Shown: positions 9,841-20,448 of the stretch, piece after piece
Position numbering within the stretch: the first letter of the stretch is position 1
Layout of the letters: every line of letters begins with the position of its first letter
Assembly (NCBI GenBank): GCA_958430865.1
Contig: CAUDNR010003334.1
Location: 146,647-183,515, forward strand
Direction: 5' to 3'
DNA length: 36,869 bases
Source: Entrophospora sp. SA101
Taxonomy: Eukaryota; Glomeromycota; Glomeromycetes; Entrophosporales; Entrophosporaceae
The notes under the pieces: generated by a model
Told to the model about the DNA's origin: nothing
What the model saw: only the letters and a program-made list of their open reading frames with translations
Databases searched by the model: none
Translations under genes and position numbers: made by a program

Positions 9841-11433
9841 TTTTATTTTCTTTCCAATGCCGTAAAAACCTTTCTACTTTCAATGACACCTGATAGCCTT
9901 CCGTTTTTTCTCTTTTAATTTGTGTCTGATGGATTTAATAATTACTTACAAGAATAAGAAAAAATCTATGTATATTTTTTTTTTTTTATCATAATGCATT
10001 ATTATCTATTATACCGAGATAAAATCGTTATATCTAAGAACTATTGCCTTTTGATCAATTAATGAAGGAGATCTTAGTAGACAATTACTTTTTCTTACAA
10101 ACAATAAACCATTACTTTTTCAATTAATAAAACCATTACTTTTCCTTTCTAAAACTTGTTTATATACATTAACCTTCAGAACCTAAGCTACAAGCTTGTA
10201 ATTTTTTGTGTTTTTGTGTAATTTATATAAATGGGATGTCCAAAATTTTTTTTTAGCAGGAATTGCGTTTTGATAATTATAACTCGGATCACCATGCTCG
10301 CCATTCATGCCCGACTTGTCAAGTTTACCTGTGTATAATAATTTAGATTGTTCAATTTGGATTATCTGGTTAAATCTGACGGCTAGATGATGAGATAAGT
10401 TAGAGGCAGTACTTTTTATATGTTCTACATATATAATTATCCTAAAAGCACATGGGAAAAGGGATATAAACGAGGCATGACCGTAAATAATATTATCGTT
10501 CCATTGCATTTGATTTTATTTCTCTTAGTTTTCTCACGGGTTTATATATTTTTAATTGCTCCACTAATTTGATTAAAATGATTGCAATTAACGATATTCT
10601 TGGGAATACAAAAAGATCAACAGAAAGTTTTCGTAGTTAGCCTATAGAAATTACTTGGAGGCTAAGCCGGATTATAATTGAGGTAACATCTGGATTTTTG
10701 GCTGAAAATTTGGGTAAAGACTTTTTTAATAAGTGGTGTGACTGTCCTGGGCATAGCAGAAAATCTTTGTTATAAGCCATACATATTCAAAATCAGGTAT
10801 ATAGAAAGCAATTTTTGTGTCATATGAAATTATAGGACCGGTAGAAATTCCTTAGCACTAAAATATACAATGAAATACATCATACTGTGTTTGATATTTC
10901 CTATTTATCATATGTGCTACCTACCGTTAAGGGAATAGTTGATTTGATTTCATACTGTGTTTGCAATGTTATTGTGTATGATATTTCTTCATTAGCAAAA
11001 AACCGGATTATTTTGATAAAAATAGTTCGAGTTTAGGAAAAACATGATCATTTGTGATGGGCGTGGGTGGATAAAACACTGCAAAAAAGAAATTATTTAT
11101 TATATATATAATGTGAATTAGTTAAAATTTTGGGGTAGGGTGTTTGAATACGAAATTCTGATTGGCTAATTTGAATTTCACATATGCACAACAATGCCAA
11201 GAATGGCTTCGGGGCTTTGAATTTTTGTAAAAAAATTATTTTTAGAATAGAATGACATTAACGATTATGGAATTTATTGTATATCCGTAACAATTAAAAA
11301 TTAATTAATTTTCAATTACACAGCCATCAATTCAACAAAAGGATTCATCATACACACATCACACACATTTTTTTTCATTTCGTTTTCCGGTACTAATAAT
11401 TAATTTTATTATTATTTTTACCGTAAAAAAAAT
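9841..11433. other. Intergenic upstream of the oxidase gene
   Basis: No gene that I can support. A 108-codon minus-strand frame (10509-10183) includes SNLSHHLAVRFNQIIQIEQS but is not recognised. Short pieces of it recur: TCAAGTTTACC(T/C)GTGTATAATAA also occurs near 33780, and AGCTTGTAGC(T/C)TAGGT occurs reverse-complemented near 17240, so it may be part of a dispersed repeat. The phrase GGGTGTTTGAATACGAAATTC near 11138 resembles the end of the element at 15017. The last ~100 bp before the ATG at 11434 are presumably the oxidase promoter and leader; no TATA box is obvious. Confidence 0.45.
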
Positions 11434-13988
11434 ATGTTAATTTCTACATGCAAAGACGAATTTACAAAAATCCAGAATGGAGTTATACTTGATTTATCGG
11501 TAAGTATACATTCTTGACAAGCAAATAAATGTTTTGCTAATTATTCTCCAATTCAATCAATTAATTAAAATCTTCTTTAGCCATTATGTACGAAGTTTTT
11601 TAACTCAAAATCAAAAAGCTTTGAAGACTACAATATCTATGACAATGATGATGATGATGATGAATTAGAATCTTTCGACCAAGAATTACATCGACGTTAC
11701 AATCTTATGTATTTTATTCCTAGAGAAAACCTAAATAAACGACAAGTTGCTCGAGACGAATATATAGATGCAGAAGAGAATGAAGAAGATGGAAACGATG
11801 ACAATGATCTGACACTTAAAAAACGAAGCATAGTTGAACCTTCGAAAAGAAAGCCAAAAGAACAATTAAATAATTCAACACCATCAGAAACATCATCGCC
11901 TTCACCTCTGCCAATAAAACCATCTGATGTGTCATCTGCGCCACCAATAAGTAGTAGTAGTTCAATTGAAGAACAATCTACAAGAACTTTTAATGGTGAT
12001 GAAATTTTATCGACATCATCATCATCTTCATCACCATCACAGTTATCATCATCATCATCATCGCCAACGCCACCATTACAGTCGTCACAGCCATCACCGA
12101 CAACTGGCATAGTTAATTCTGAAGATAATAAATTAAACAAATCAGTTCCAGTAAAAGATGCTTTGTATTGGTGGAGGAACGATCCTCTTGTTAGTATCCA
12201 TCATGAACATTGGCATATAGTTTTTGCTGCTGACGAAGTTGATGGTGTAAAAAAAGATAGGGAAGGGGAAAGTTTTATTTATATGCACAGATTCATGTTA
12301 GCAAGGTAATTAATTGGTAGCATTAATGAACATATTAAAAGGCGTTTATACTTATTTAATCGTAATTGTATTTGTATTTTTATTAGATATGATGCTGAAC
12401 GTCTTGCAGCCGGAGTAGGAAAAGTTACACCTTTGAAAAATTATCGAGATCCAATACCTGAAGCCTTTTATCCTCCTTCTCAATTGTACGAACCTGTTGA
12501 CGAGAATGGATCGCATGTTCACTTTCCATCTCGTCCTCCTGGTCAAAAATTCCATGACACAAGTAATCAATAATTTAATTTAATAATAATAATAACATTA
12601 TGATTTTTATATAAAATAAACATTATCATTATTTTTTTAGAATTTGATGGAGATGGAAAGGAAAAATCGAATTTTGTTACAGTTAAGGATTTGGAAAATA
12701 CTTTGTTAGAAGTGGAGAATTGGATCGATGGCAATAAAACTGAATCACACTCATTGAACTTGTTAAATGATTCTAATGGAAATGCTGATTTGGGTGCTGA
12801 AATTGAACAGACACTACATAATGTTGGGCATGCCATGCTTGCTTATATTATGACACCTAATGATCCTTTTGCTCCACCTGGTGTTTTGGTTGGTGCTCGT
12901 GCAGGATGTCGGGACCCTCTATTTTGGAGATGGCATCGTCACATTGACAACATTTATGTTAGATGGCAAACTCGATTAGGATTAAATATGTTCAGTAATG
13001 ATATTCCGCCAGTGAAAATAAAAAATAGTGATATTTTCCTTGGATTTAAAGATGAGTTATTTAATCTTGATCAAAATGGTGATCATGATGGATGGCTTAA
13101 TTATGCCAAGAATACAATTGGCGGTGTAAACTTTGATGAACCACTGGTAAATGTTACCGGATTCACCAATGAATTACAAACCACTATGAAAAAAAGAGTT
13201 CATATTTGGCGTGAAGATATTAATAATACAGAAATTGTTGAGTTTTTATATCCTAGAGAATTCTTTACTTTTTTCCGGATTGAAAATTTATCTTTTAAAG
13301 TAAGTATATAAATTATTAGTGATGATCAATGGGTATTATTATATTGAGTGTAATTTAATAGAACATTTTTCTCACTCACCTCATCACTCCAATATTGTTA
13401 ATTAAGCCACTGCCGGTGACATTCAGAGTTTTTATTGTTCCTGAAGTATTTATGGACTCATATGTCCACTGGATAGAATTTGACAAATTCAAAAGAATAT
13501 TGAAGCCATATGAGAAAACAATAATATCACAAGATAGTGATCAGGCAATTGGTATACGTAAGCCAGCACAAAAATCTGTTAAACAAATGGAATCCACCAT
13601 GATCACGCCCACATACCAGGATGAAATAGACGCTATGGCAATAGATAAACAAGCTGAAACAATATTTTGTGGTTGTGGTTGGCCATACAATATGGTAATC
13701 CCAAGAGGAACAAAACAAGGTCTTCGATTTAAAATGATGGTATATGTATCGAATGGTAAGGATGACAGGGTCCCGGTTGCTCCAACATGTGGAAGTCAAT
13801 TATTATGTGGTAGCAGGAAATGGAAAGACAAATATCCTGATAAACATCCTATGGGTTATCCATTTGATAGACCTTTTATAAACAATTCATTTTATCAAAC
13901 ATTTGCTCATTTACCGAATGTTGCTATACGTGATTTTGTTATTCGTTGGGTTGAGGATTTCCCTCTATTAGTTCCTTTGCATAATTAA
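11434..13988 (+). CDS. Hemocyanin/prophenoloxidase-type type-3 copper oxidase, five exons
   Basis: Exons 11434-11499, 11581-12305, 12387-12562, 12641-13299 and 13407-13988 with GT-AG introns give 735 aa. Residues ~229-234 (HHEHWH) with His258 (FIYMHRF) form the CuA site; the ligands are inferred to be His230, His234 and His258. HNVGH (His382, His386) with His421 in DPLFWRWHRHID forms CuB. The stretch DREGESFIYMH...ARYDAERLAAG and the C-terminus (CGCGWP at ~630, then KYPDKHPMGYPFDRP) are arthropod prophenoloxidase/hemocyanin hallmarks rather than those of ordinary fungal tyrosinase. Expected chemistry is oxidation of phenols to quinones (melanin-type pigments, crosslinking) using a binuclear copper site. 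No signal peptide is visible, as in arthropod prophenoloxidases. Oddly, the region where a hemocyanin N-domain would sit is acidic, then Ser/Pro-rich (~residues 85-195, from TCA/TCG repeats). The ATG at 11434 is the first in frame; an unseen upstream exon is possible. It converges on the peptide gene at 14146 with 157 bp between stops. Confidence 0.88.
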
Positions 13989-14145
13989 TTTTAGCGCACA
14001 CATATATATATATAGTGTATGTATTATTTATTATTTTTATTTATGTAATATAGGCATGTTATTATTAATTTTGTAAATACAAGAACAATTAGATTATTTA
14101 ATTTTCCTCAAAAATAAAACGCGTGCGTTAAAAGGTTTATCTCGA

Positions 14146-14559
14146 TTATATTTCACCTCTTCCGCAAAGCCTACTAATACAAATAATGATTCGATTACAA
14201 GATCTATATCTTCTTACACAATATCGTGCACAAACATTACATCTGCTACTTCTACCTCGAAAACCAACACCGATACGAAGACGCCTACTAATTTGCTGAC
14301 TTTCGATAATTTCACTATCAAGATCATCACTATTATAGTCTTCGCCAATCGATTCATTTGTAGCATTTTCTTCACCTCGCTTGTTGTATTTTTGTTGTTC
14401 TTCCACCTCTTCAAGACAAGAGGATGAATCTTCTTTATTGGTGGTGGTAACTGATAATGATAAAGGTAGCGATGATGGTGATGATGGTGAAGAGGGGATT
14501 GATGCATTTGTTAGATATAATGTTAACAAAAAAATAAAATTTAACCGTATGATAAACAT
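14146..14559 (-). CDS. Secreted cysteine-rich peptide precursor 1 (novel family)
   Basis: 137 aa. The Met at 14559 is chosen because it aligns with the paralogue's start and opens a clean signal peptide (MFIIRLNFIFLLTLYLTNA, residues 1-19); a longer in-frame start at 14601 would spoil it. The middle (~20-90) is Ser/Pro-rich then acidic, with N-glycosylation-type NAT and NES sites, a Kex2-like KR at ~60-61 and SRR at ~91-93. The tail (~93-137) is strongly basic with six cysteines at 107, 110, 114, 121, 127 and 132 (C-x2-C-x3-C-x6-C-x5-C-x4-C). The shape, with acidic propiece and cationic Cys-rich end, is that of precursors of secreted defence or signalling peptides. I recognise no named family. 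A TATA-like TATAAAG lies ~46 bp upstream (14605-14611, minus). No introns are seen. Confidence 0.78.
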   Translation of the reverse strand: MFIIRLNFIFLLTLYLTNASIPSSPSSPSSLPLSLSVTTTNKEDSSSCLEEVEEQQKYNKRGEENATNESIGEDYNSDDLDSEIIESQQISRRLRIGVGFRGRSSRCNVCARYCVRRYRSCNRIIICISRLCGRGEI

Positions 14560-15016
14560 TGTAATTTTAGAATAAATAATATAATTATTATTATTTATCA
14601 TCCATCTTTATATGTTTTTGTTTGATGGAAGCTAAATTTTTAATCTATAAACATTTTATTAAGAAAACCTTAATTTGATTTACTTTTTTTAATCTTTGAT
14701 TAAAAAAGTTTTTTTTATTTCTTTATAAATAAATATAACGATCTTTGAGTTAAATTTCACAAATTAAACAAATTATTTGCGCTACTGCCCCCGATTTTTT
14801 TATTGGTATTAAACAATATAATAAAAATGAATCTCACATTGTTAATTATTTCGTTTATAGGCAGGCACAGGGTACTGCATATAGCAGACAGACAGTTTCA
14901 CCGAAATACGATCATGTTGTTAGTTGATAGTTGGAAATTTTCTAATGTTGGATCGGAACTATTCGCAAGAAATTTTTTTATTTTACCAAACTGTTAATAC
15001 ACGTGAGATACGGGTT

Positions 15017-15479
15017 GGGTGTTTGGATGCGAATTCCGATTGCCTAACTTAAATATGCCATTGTATCGTTTAAAAGATTGGTTGGATTTGAAAATGAGGA
15101 GCCTTATTTGTATGTTTAATAATTTTTCTTCCCCTTGTAAAGAGAAAACCATGCCCAACAGGCATTTTAGTAATGATTTGCATCAAGGAATAAAATTTGT
15201 TACTTCGAATGGATCAGGGAATGTTGAAGTGAAAAGGATATACTTGTAAAGTTTGAAAGGTTGTTATTTAGTGTACTTGCATCTGCTTCATAAGGGCGCT
15301 GACATATATTAGCTAATATCGTTCGCTTACCCCCAACCCATTTTGATCATGTGTATAACAATCATTTGCCTTCTTTAGATATCAACAAAATAACGAAAAA
15401 AAGAATTGATTTTAATATATAATGATCTCTTGAAAATTTCTGAATATGAATTGCATTAACATCCCTTGACCAAACACCC
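15017..15479. mobile_element. Possible small element with GGGTGTTTGG termini
   Basis: The left end GGGTGTTTGGATGCGAATTC and the right end (read inward) GGGTGTTTGGTC...ATGCAATTC are inverted copies with a gap. A third similar end occurs near 11138. Such GGGTGTTTGG ends occur in PIF/Harbinger and hAT MITEs; the target duplication is not clear, so the class is uncertain. Confidence 0.4.
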
Positions 15480-16444
15480 TATCTGGTTCTGAGTGTAATA
15501 ACGCCTACTTATCCTGCTAAAGGAAAATATAAAGAACAAAACTCATAGATTTTTGATTATTTCTCTCTCAAAAAAAAAATATATAATAATAGATGTCCTA
15601 TATAACAAAGAAAAGAAGCAAAATTGATTTGTTATTTATTTAAAAAGGATGGTGATGATGGTAGTATGTAACATGTAATCATTCTAGTTATTTTTAAAGA
15701 ATGTTGACAGCTGTGACTTGTTGCAATTCATTGTCATTCATTCTAGTTCTAATTTTAAATAGCATGAATAAAATATTGTTACACGTTCTTTAGTAAGAAT
15801 CTCAAAAAAAAAAAAAAAGAGTATGATGAAAATAAAGTAAATAAATCATATTCTTCTTCAATGAGCAAAAGTGACTATTTTAATGAATCTGAATTTTTGA
15901 TATAAACCAATCCCTAGTTTATAGGAATTAAATTGTGAACAAAAAATAGTTTTTGACAAAAGGCCTTAATGTAGTTTTACTGGTGCTGGTGGTAATATTA
16001 CCATTAATGATTGTTCAATATATATTTATATATTCTTTTTGTCATCAGTTATTGAATAATTTAAAAATTAAAGCTATTTGTAGACACTGGTAAAAGTTTT
16101 CAATTAAAAACAATAATCAACAAACTGAAAAATGTTGGGTGAAACAGAAGTTGGTGTTACTGCAATGGCTGGCATAACCATTACATGACCAACATTGATA
16201 TAACTTTTATACTCATTTTTAAGTTTAGCAGCATCAAATTATTTTTTACCTATCTTATCAATGATGAGGTAAAATAGGATTATCCTATAGACAATTTATT
16301 AATTATAAACAAATATTAATTGTGTATTTTCAAGGTCAAATGTGACCCAGAAATTCTCTATATTAATATTAATATGTTTTAAAGGTCAGTTATCACATGT
16401 GACAAATTCAAATGTCCGCCATGCTATAATATTAGTATTTTTAT

Positions 16445-16946
16445 CATATAGTCTAGAAGCCTAGTAGTAAATGTTGAAAGTGTCAATATTTATCAGATAT
16501 TCTTTTAAAATTAATCTTTTTTATTAGTGAATTATTGCTTAATTTAATAAACCAATAATTCTTTTATATTATAATTAAATTATTGGTTAAATATTTCTAA
16601 AACTCTTTGTGCTAAAATAATATCATAAATCTTGAGCAGTAGTTAGGTTTCTATTCAAATAAGGTTTACTCGAATAAAACAAACAATTTGAGTAAAACGA
16701 ATAAAACGAATAAAACGAATAAAACGAATAAAACGAATAAAACGAATAAAGCGAATAAAACGCATAAAGCGAATAAAACAAATAAAACAAATAAAACAAA
16801 TAAAACTAATAAAACGAATAAAACGAATAAAACGAATAAAATGTATTATGAATAGAAACCATGCATCAATACTAAAATCAAAAAAACAACAATAAATAAA
16901 CAAACAAATAGCTTTTATTGCGAAACATTAATTTTGTTCCTTTAGT
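16445..16946. repeat. Dispersed repeat, copy A (minisatellite core)
   Basis: Matches 35322-35874 in the right flank in the same orientation. Shared phrases include GCTTAATTTAATAAACCAAT, TGGTTAAATATTTCTAAA, TAAAATAATATCATAA and, after the minisatellite, TGTATTATGAATAGAAACCA and CAAATAGCTTTTATTG. The copies have diverged, especially in the minisatellite. No coding content. Confidence 0.82.
16671..16841. repeat. 9-bp minisatellite (AATAAAACG)n
   Basis: Some eighteen units of AATAAAACG with a few variants (AATAAAGCG, AATAAAACA, AATAAAACT). Because the unit is 9 bp, one frame stays open and gives a false protein made of FIR repeats on the minus strand (16903-16655). Confidence 0.92.
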
Positions 16947-17894
16947 GTTAATGATCGAATTGATCACACAAGCAGTAGTCAATTTAAACAGCATTGTTTT
17001 TAAAGAATTTATTCAAAATATTTATTGTATAAGTTTAATTTTGCAAAAAATTTTTTGATACATCAATCTCAGTCCATATTTATATACTTTAAAGTTTCTT
17101 TATTTCTTTTTTTGATAAATAATAAATTTATCCTTTTGTTTATTTGTTTTAGTAGTAGATTCAAATAGATTTTATTAGATCAAATGGTACACTACAGAGA
17201 ATCAATAATGCAAAAACACACATAATAAGCATATATAGCTTGTAGCCTAGGTCCTGTAGAATATGCATGCAAAATTTCTACATCAGGAAATCTTTTAGGG
17301 GATAATAATAAATATCGAGATACATCATTTATCTCAATAAAAAATCGAAAATTAACGAAATAAGATAATTTTCGATATTATCTTACGATATGTAACGATA
17401 TTTAGCATCATCGAAATTAATTACCAAGATAACCAACGATGAAGATAATATATGAAATTAATCAAGATAATTAATGATAGAGATTATATACGAAATTAAT
17501 CACTGACAGTGGTGAATATTAACGGGCAATTGGTTGGTCCATGGTTTACAACCTCACAATCTTCACCTTTTTTAAATGGGTCATCATATATACAGAACCT
17601 ATGTGGCAAATATTTAGAGTTGGTAAGAATTCCATAAAAACAATCGAATAATAATTATGTTCCTCCTAAACGATCCATCGGGCATCCCTAGTATTTCTAA
17701 TGATACTTATCAAAACTTTGCCAAAGATAATAAGGCAAATTAAATTTATCTGATGGCTAGAACATATAATTTCTACGATTTTTTATTAGATTTAAACTGT
17801 TCAGGCCAATTGCTATTATTATTGTTATTGAGTTTAATTTGGAAATAGTTTTATTTTATTTTTATTATTTATTCAAAATTACTATTAACACTTT

Positions 17895-18392
17895 CTAATC
17901 ATCGTCCTCGTCACCTCTATTTCTACATTCTCTAATACATCTAAATATGCGATTACAACTTCTATATCTATTTGTACATCGTCGTACACAACGTACACAA
18001 CCACGATTGCCACGACCTCCACTTCCTCCACGACCTCCACGACCTCCACGACCTCCACGACCTCCTCCACCACCTCCACGACCGCCTTGTTGATCTTTAA
18101 CATTTTCATCATCATGATCACTGCTGCTTGGTTCATCAGATGATGGTAATGAATCGATTGATTCATTTTCAGCATTTTGTGCAATACAACTGCCAAAGGT
18201 GTCAGAAAGACAAGATCCATGATTTTTTTCGTCATCTTCTCCATGATTTTGTCCCTCTAGATCGTCATTAAGATAGGGTAAGTCTTCTTTTTCAGTGTTA
18301 GTGGTGGTAATTGATGATGAAGGAAGAGAAGCCAACGCATTTGTTAGACTTAGAGTTAACAAAATAACAAAAATTAATCGTATAATAAACAT
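17895..18392 (-). CDS. Secreted cysteine-rich peptide precursor 2 (paralogue of 14146-14559)
   Basis: 165 aa, no intron. The signal peptide (residues 1-21, MFIIRLIFVILLTLSLTNALA) is nearly that of precursor 1. The acidic Ser/Asp/Glu-rich middle (~22-100) has a pair of cysteines at 61 and 69 and an NES glycosylation-type site at 76-78, in the same place as NES in precursor 1. Residues ~102-131 are a Gly/Arg-rich RGG tract encoded by a GGTCGTGGA repeat, absent from precursor 1. The basic Cys domain has cysteines at 132, 135, 139, 146, 152 and 156 (C-x2-C-x3-C-x6-C-x5-C-x3-C), sharing RYRSCNRI with its paralogue, and ends in DEDDD. A secreted peptide, effector or antimicrobial-like role is inferred only from this shape; RGG tracts can also bind RNA. 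A TATA-like TATTTAAAG lies ~61 bp upstream (18453-18461, minus). Confidence 0.8.
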   Translation of the reverse strand: MFIIRLIFVILLTLSLTNALASLPSSSITTTNTEKEDLPYLNDDLEGQNHGEDDEKNHGSCLSDTFGSCIAQNAENESIDSLPSSDEPSSSDHDDENVKDQQGGRGGGGGGRGGRGGRGGRGGSGGRGNRGCVRCVRRCTNRYRSCNRIFRCIRECRNRGDEDDD

Positions 18393-20448
18393 TTTGATTT
18401 AATAAATTTTTTTTGATGTTTTTTGATGGATAGAGAGGAATATTTTTTTGTTCTTTAAATAGATAAAAGTTTTCGTAACTTTGATGGAAAAATTAATTAT
18501 TTGGAAAAAGTTAATCAAATGCTTATTTTTTTTTTTTTTTTTTTTTTTGATTAAGAAAATATTTGATTAACTTTTAATCCTTAATTAAATTTTATCAAAA
18601 TAACCAATTACACAGAACTGGTTCGAATCATAATCAAGCACATAATAATAATAATAATAAAAGAATTTTTGATCGAAATTTATATTTCTTGCTCAAAAAA
18701 AAAAAAAAAAAAAATCACACATTATAATATTTGACATTATACATCTTGAATAAACATTATATCGTTTTGAAATTAAGCATAAATTTTTGAAAAATTAATT
18801 CGAAAAGTTTTATGCTCAAAGATGTCATTTTAATTGAAAGTCAACGTGGCGAATTATCAGTTTTATAAAAGCAATGCACCTACCTAGAATTTTGTCTCGT
18901 ACTATTTTTATGAAACATAAAAAATTGAATTGGCCGTAAACAAAGAAAATCAAACACAGGAGGGTATAATTCAAAAAAGGACAGCTTTACACTGAAAACC
19001 TTTAAAAAATAGTAAATGTTTTCATGGCTCGTACAATTCGAATATTTGATTGTTCGTAAGGCTCAAACCCGAAAATTCAAGCTTTAGTATTAATATAGTA
19101 TTAATGGATAACAAGCAAATTCAATAATCGCTGGCTTTTCTTCTTTAGTTTTAGATGGTAAGTTGATTTCTTTTTTAAATTCTTGCAATTTAATGCTTAA
19201 CCGTTTCCCAGGAATTATTAATAAGAGCCATTCTAGTTATATAAAAAAGATGATATAAAAAATAAAATAAAGATATAATGATGAATTATCAAAAGCTATT
19301 TGGACGTGACAAAAAATTTACCAGAAATCTAGAATAAATCGATGAAATTTTTTAATTTTAATCTTGATCCAATTTACAATATTTTTCTTTTATATTATAC
19401 TGTATATAAAATAATATTACTGTTACTAAAGAAATATTCAACTTAAAACTCCCTGTGAGCCAGATAACTTGTCTGGCTAATGCGGAGCTTTAATGAAAAT
19501 TTAATAATTAATAACAAAATTTTTAAAAATTCGTTGAAACGCGAATTTAATTATAATTCACTGGGACGAAGTTCGTTAAAACGAGGGTTTGGCTGTACAA
19601 GCTTCTTATAAGAGTGGTGGTGGCGGTCATCGCCAGCCACTCGTCGTCAATCTAGTTAATTAATAATCATACCTATCATTATTCACGTTCTTTTTCTTCT
19701 TACAATGTGAACGGTCAAATTAAAGGGAAGGAAAGAAAGATCATAGACTTTTTCAAATATAATAATAACTCATCAGACATAAAACTATCGGATAATCAAA
19801 AAATAGTTTATGACTTAGTTGTTAATAAACGCGAGAGTGTCCATATATTATTATTATGGTGCCCTTTTTCCTATAAAAAAGGAAACGATGTAACGAAAAT
19901 TTTTGCTATATATTACTTTTTTTTATATTAAAGTTTATAAAGATTTTTTCATTTTGATGGTTTTTAGAAACCTTTTAAACAATTTAATTGCGGGAGGTAT
20001 CTGTAGAATATTAATATGTTTATTTTGCATAATTTTTTAATAGGTAAAAATATTACAATTACAAACTTTCAATCTAGAACAGTGCTACGGAGAGAGAATC
20101 TTTGTTTCGTACAATTTTTTCAGAAGTTGCAATAGATAGAAGTATTATGATAAAGAAATTTTCTGTATTTCAAATGAGTTTTTTACGCCATTTGTATTTT
20201 TACATACATTAAATCTTTCCATAATATATATACTACTTTTCATGCAAATTTTGGTACCCATTAATATAGATAAGAAGAAAATGTTCCGGTTTAATGGTAA
20301 TAGATAAATCGTGTCTTATATAAAATAACCCCAAATTTTATAAAAAAAAATAAAATCATTCAAAAATATATATTTTATATATATATAATAATAAAAAAAA
20401 ACAAAAAAACAAAAAACATAAAATCGAATATTATTATTTATTATAGGT
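18393..20448. other. Intergenic: homopolymers, a MITE end, helicase-like scrap
   Basis: Upstream region of peptide gene 2, containing a 23-T run (18526-18548) and a 20-A run (18695-18714). A pogo-like end, ACGAGGGTTTGGCTGTA read toward 19597, stands without a clear partner. A short stem, AGCCAGA/TCTGGCT, lies near 19460. The stretch from 20330 to 20430 is A/T runs before the next gene. Confidence 0.5.
19785..19931 (+). pseudogene. Possible PIF1/Helitron helicase fragment
   Basis: The translated phrase LSDNQKIVYDLVVNKRESV resembles the lead-in to the Walker A motif of PIF1-type helicases (L-s-x-x-Q-x-x-v-x-d-l-v). The expected GxxGTGKS does not follow; the frame instead reads ILLLWCPFSYKKG and stops at 19931. 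Shifting frame near 19855 gives YGAL...KK, so a frameshift may have destroyed the P-loop. It is too short to be functional. Right-arm copy at 22372-22518. Confidence 0.35.

Larger units (their letters stand above)
14560..17894. other. Intergenic between the two peptide genes: repeats, no gene seen
   Basis: Holds the upstream region of peptide gene 1, an inverted-end element at 15017-15479, a short fold-back near 16131-16200 (AATGTTGG/CCAACATT), the dispersed repeat with its 9-bp minisatellite (16445-16946), and at 17344-17376 a perfect 11-bp stem (ATCGAAAATTA) amid a cluster of ATCGAAAT/GATAAT phrases reaching to ~17515. Open frames at 14803-15249 (plus) are unrecognised and overlap the repeats. 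Confidence 0.5.

Noticed and set aside
11697..12140. 147-codon Asp-rich frame on the minus strand
   Set aside because: Antisense of the TCA/TCG serine repeats in oxidase exon 2. The plus-strand frame carries the copper motifs and splices correctly.
13527..13799. 90-codon minus frame within oxidase exon 5
   Set aside because: A shadow frame opposite the conserved CGCGWP region; no independent support.
14560..14601. Upstream Met giving a 151-aa form of peptide precursor 1
   Set aside because: The added residues (MINNNNYIIYSK...) are translated leader. The paralogue starts at the inner Met, and only that start puts the signal peptide at the N-terminus.
16655..16903. 82-codon minus frame rich in FIR repeats
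   Set aside because: It is a translation of the 9-bp AATAAAACG minisatellite; the mirrored frame at 25400-25648 is the same. No gene signals.
17885..18244. 119-codon minus frame with VEVV repeats
   Set aside because: It is a shifted frame of the Gly/Arg-rich peptide gene 17895-18392, which has the signal peptide and cysteine pattern.
18600..18640. tRNA gene suggested by a B-box-like GGTTCGAATCA
   Set aside because: No A box at the right distance and no cloverleaf can be drawn from the upstream AT-rich sequence.
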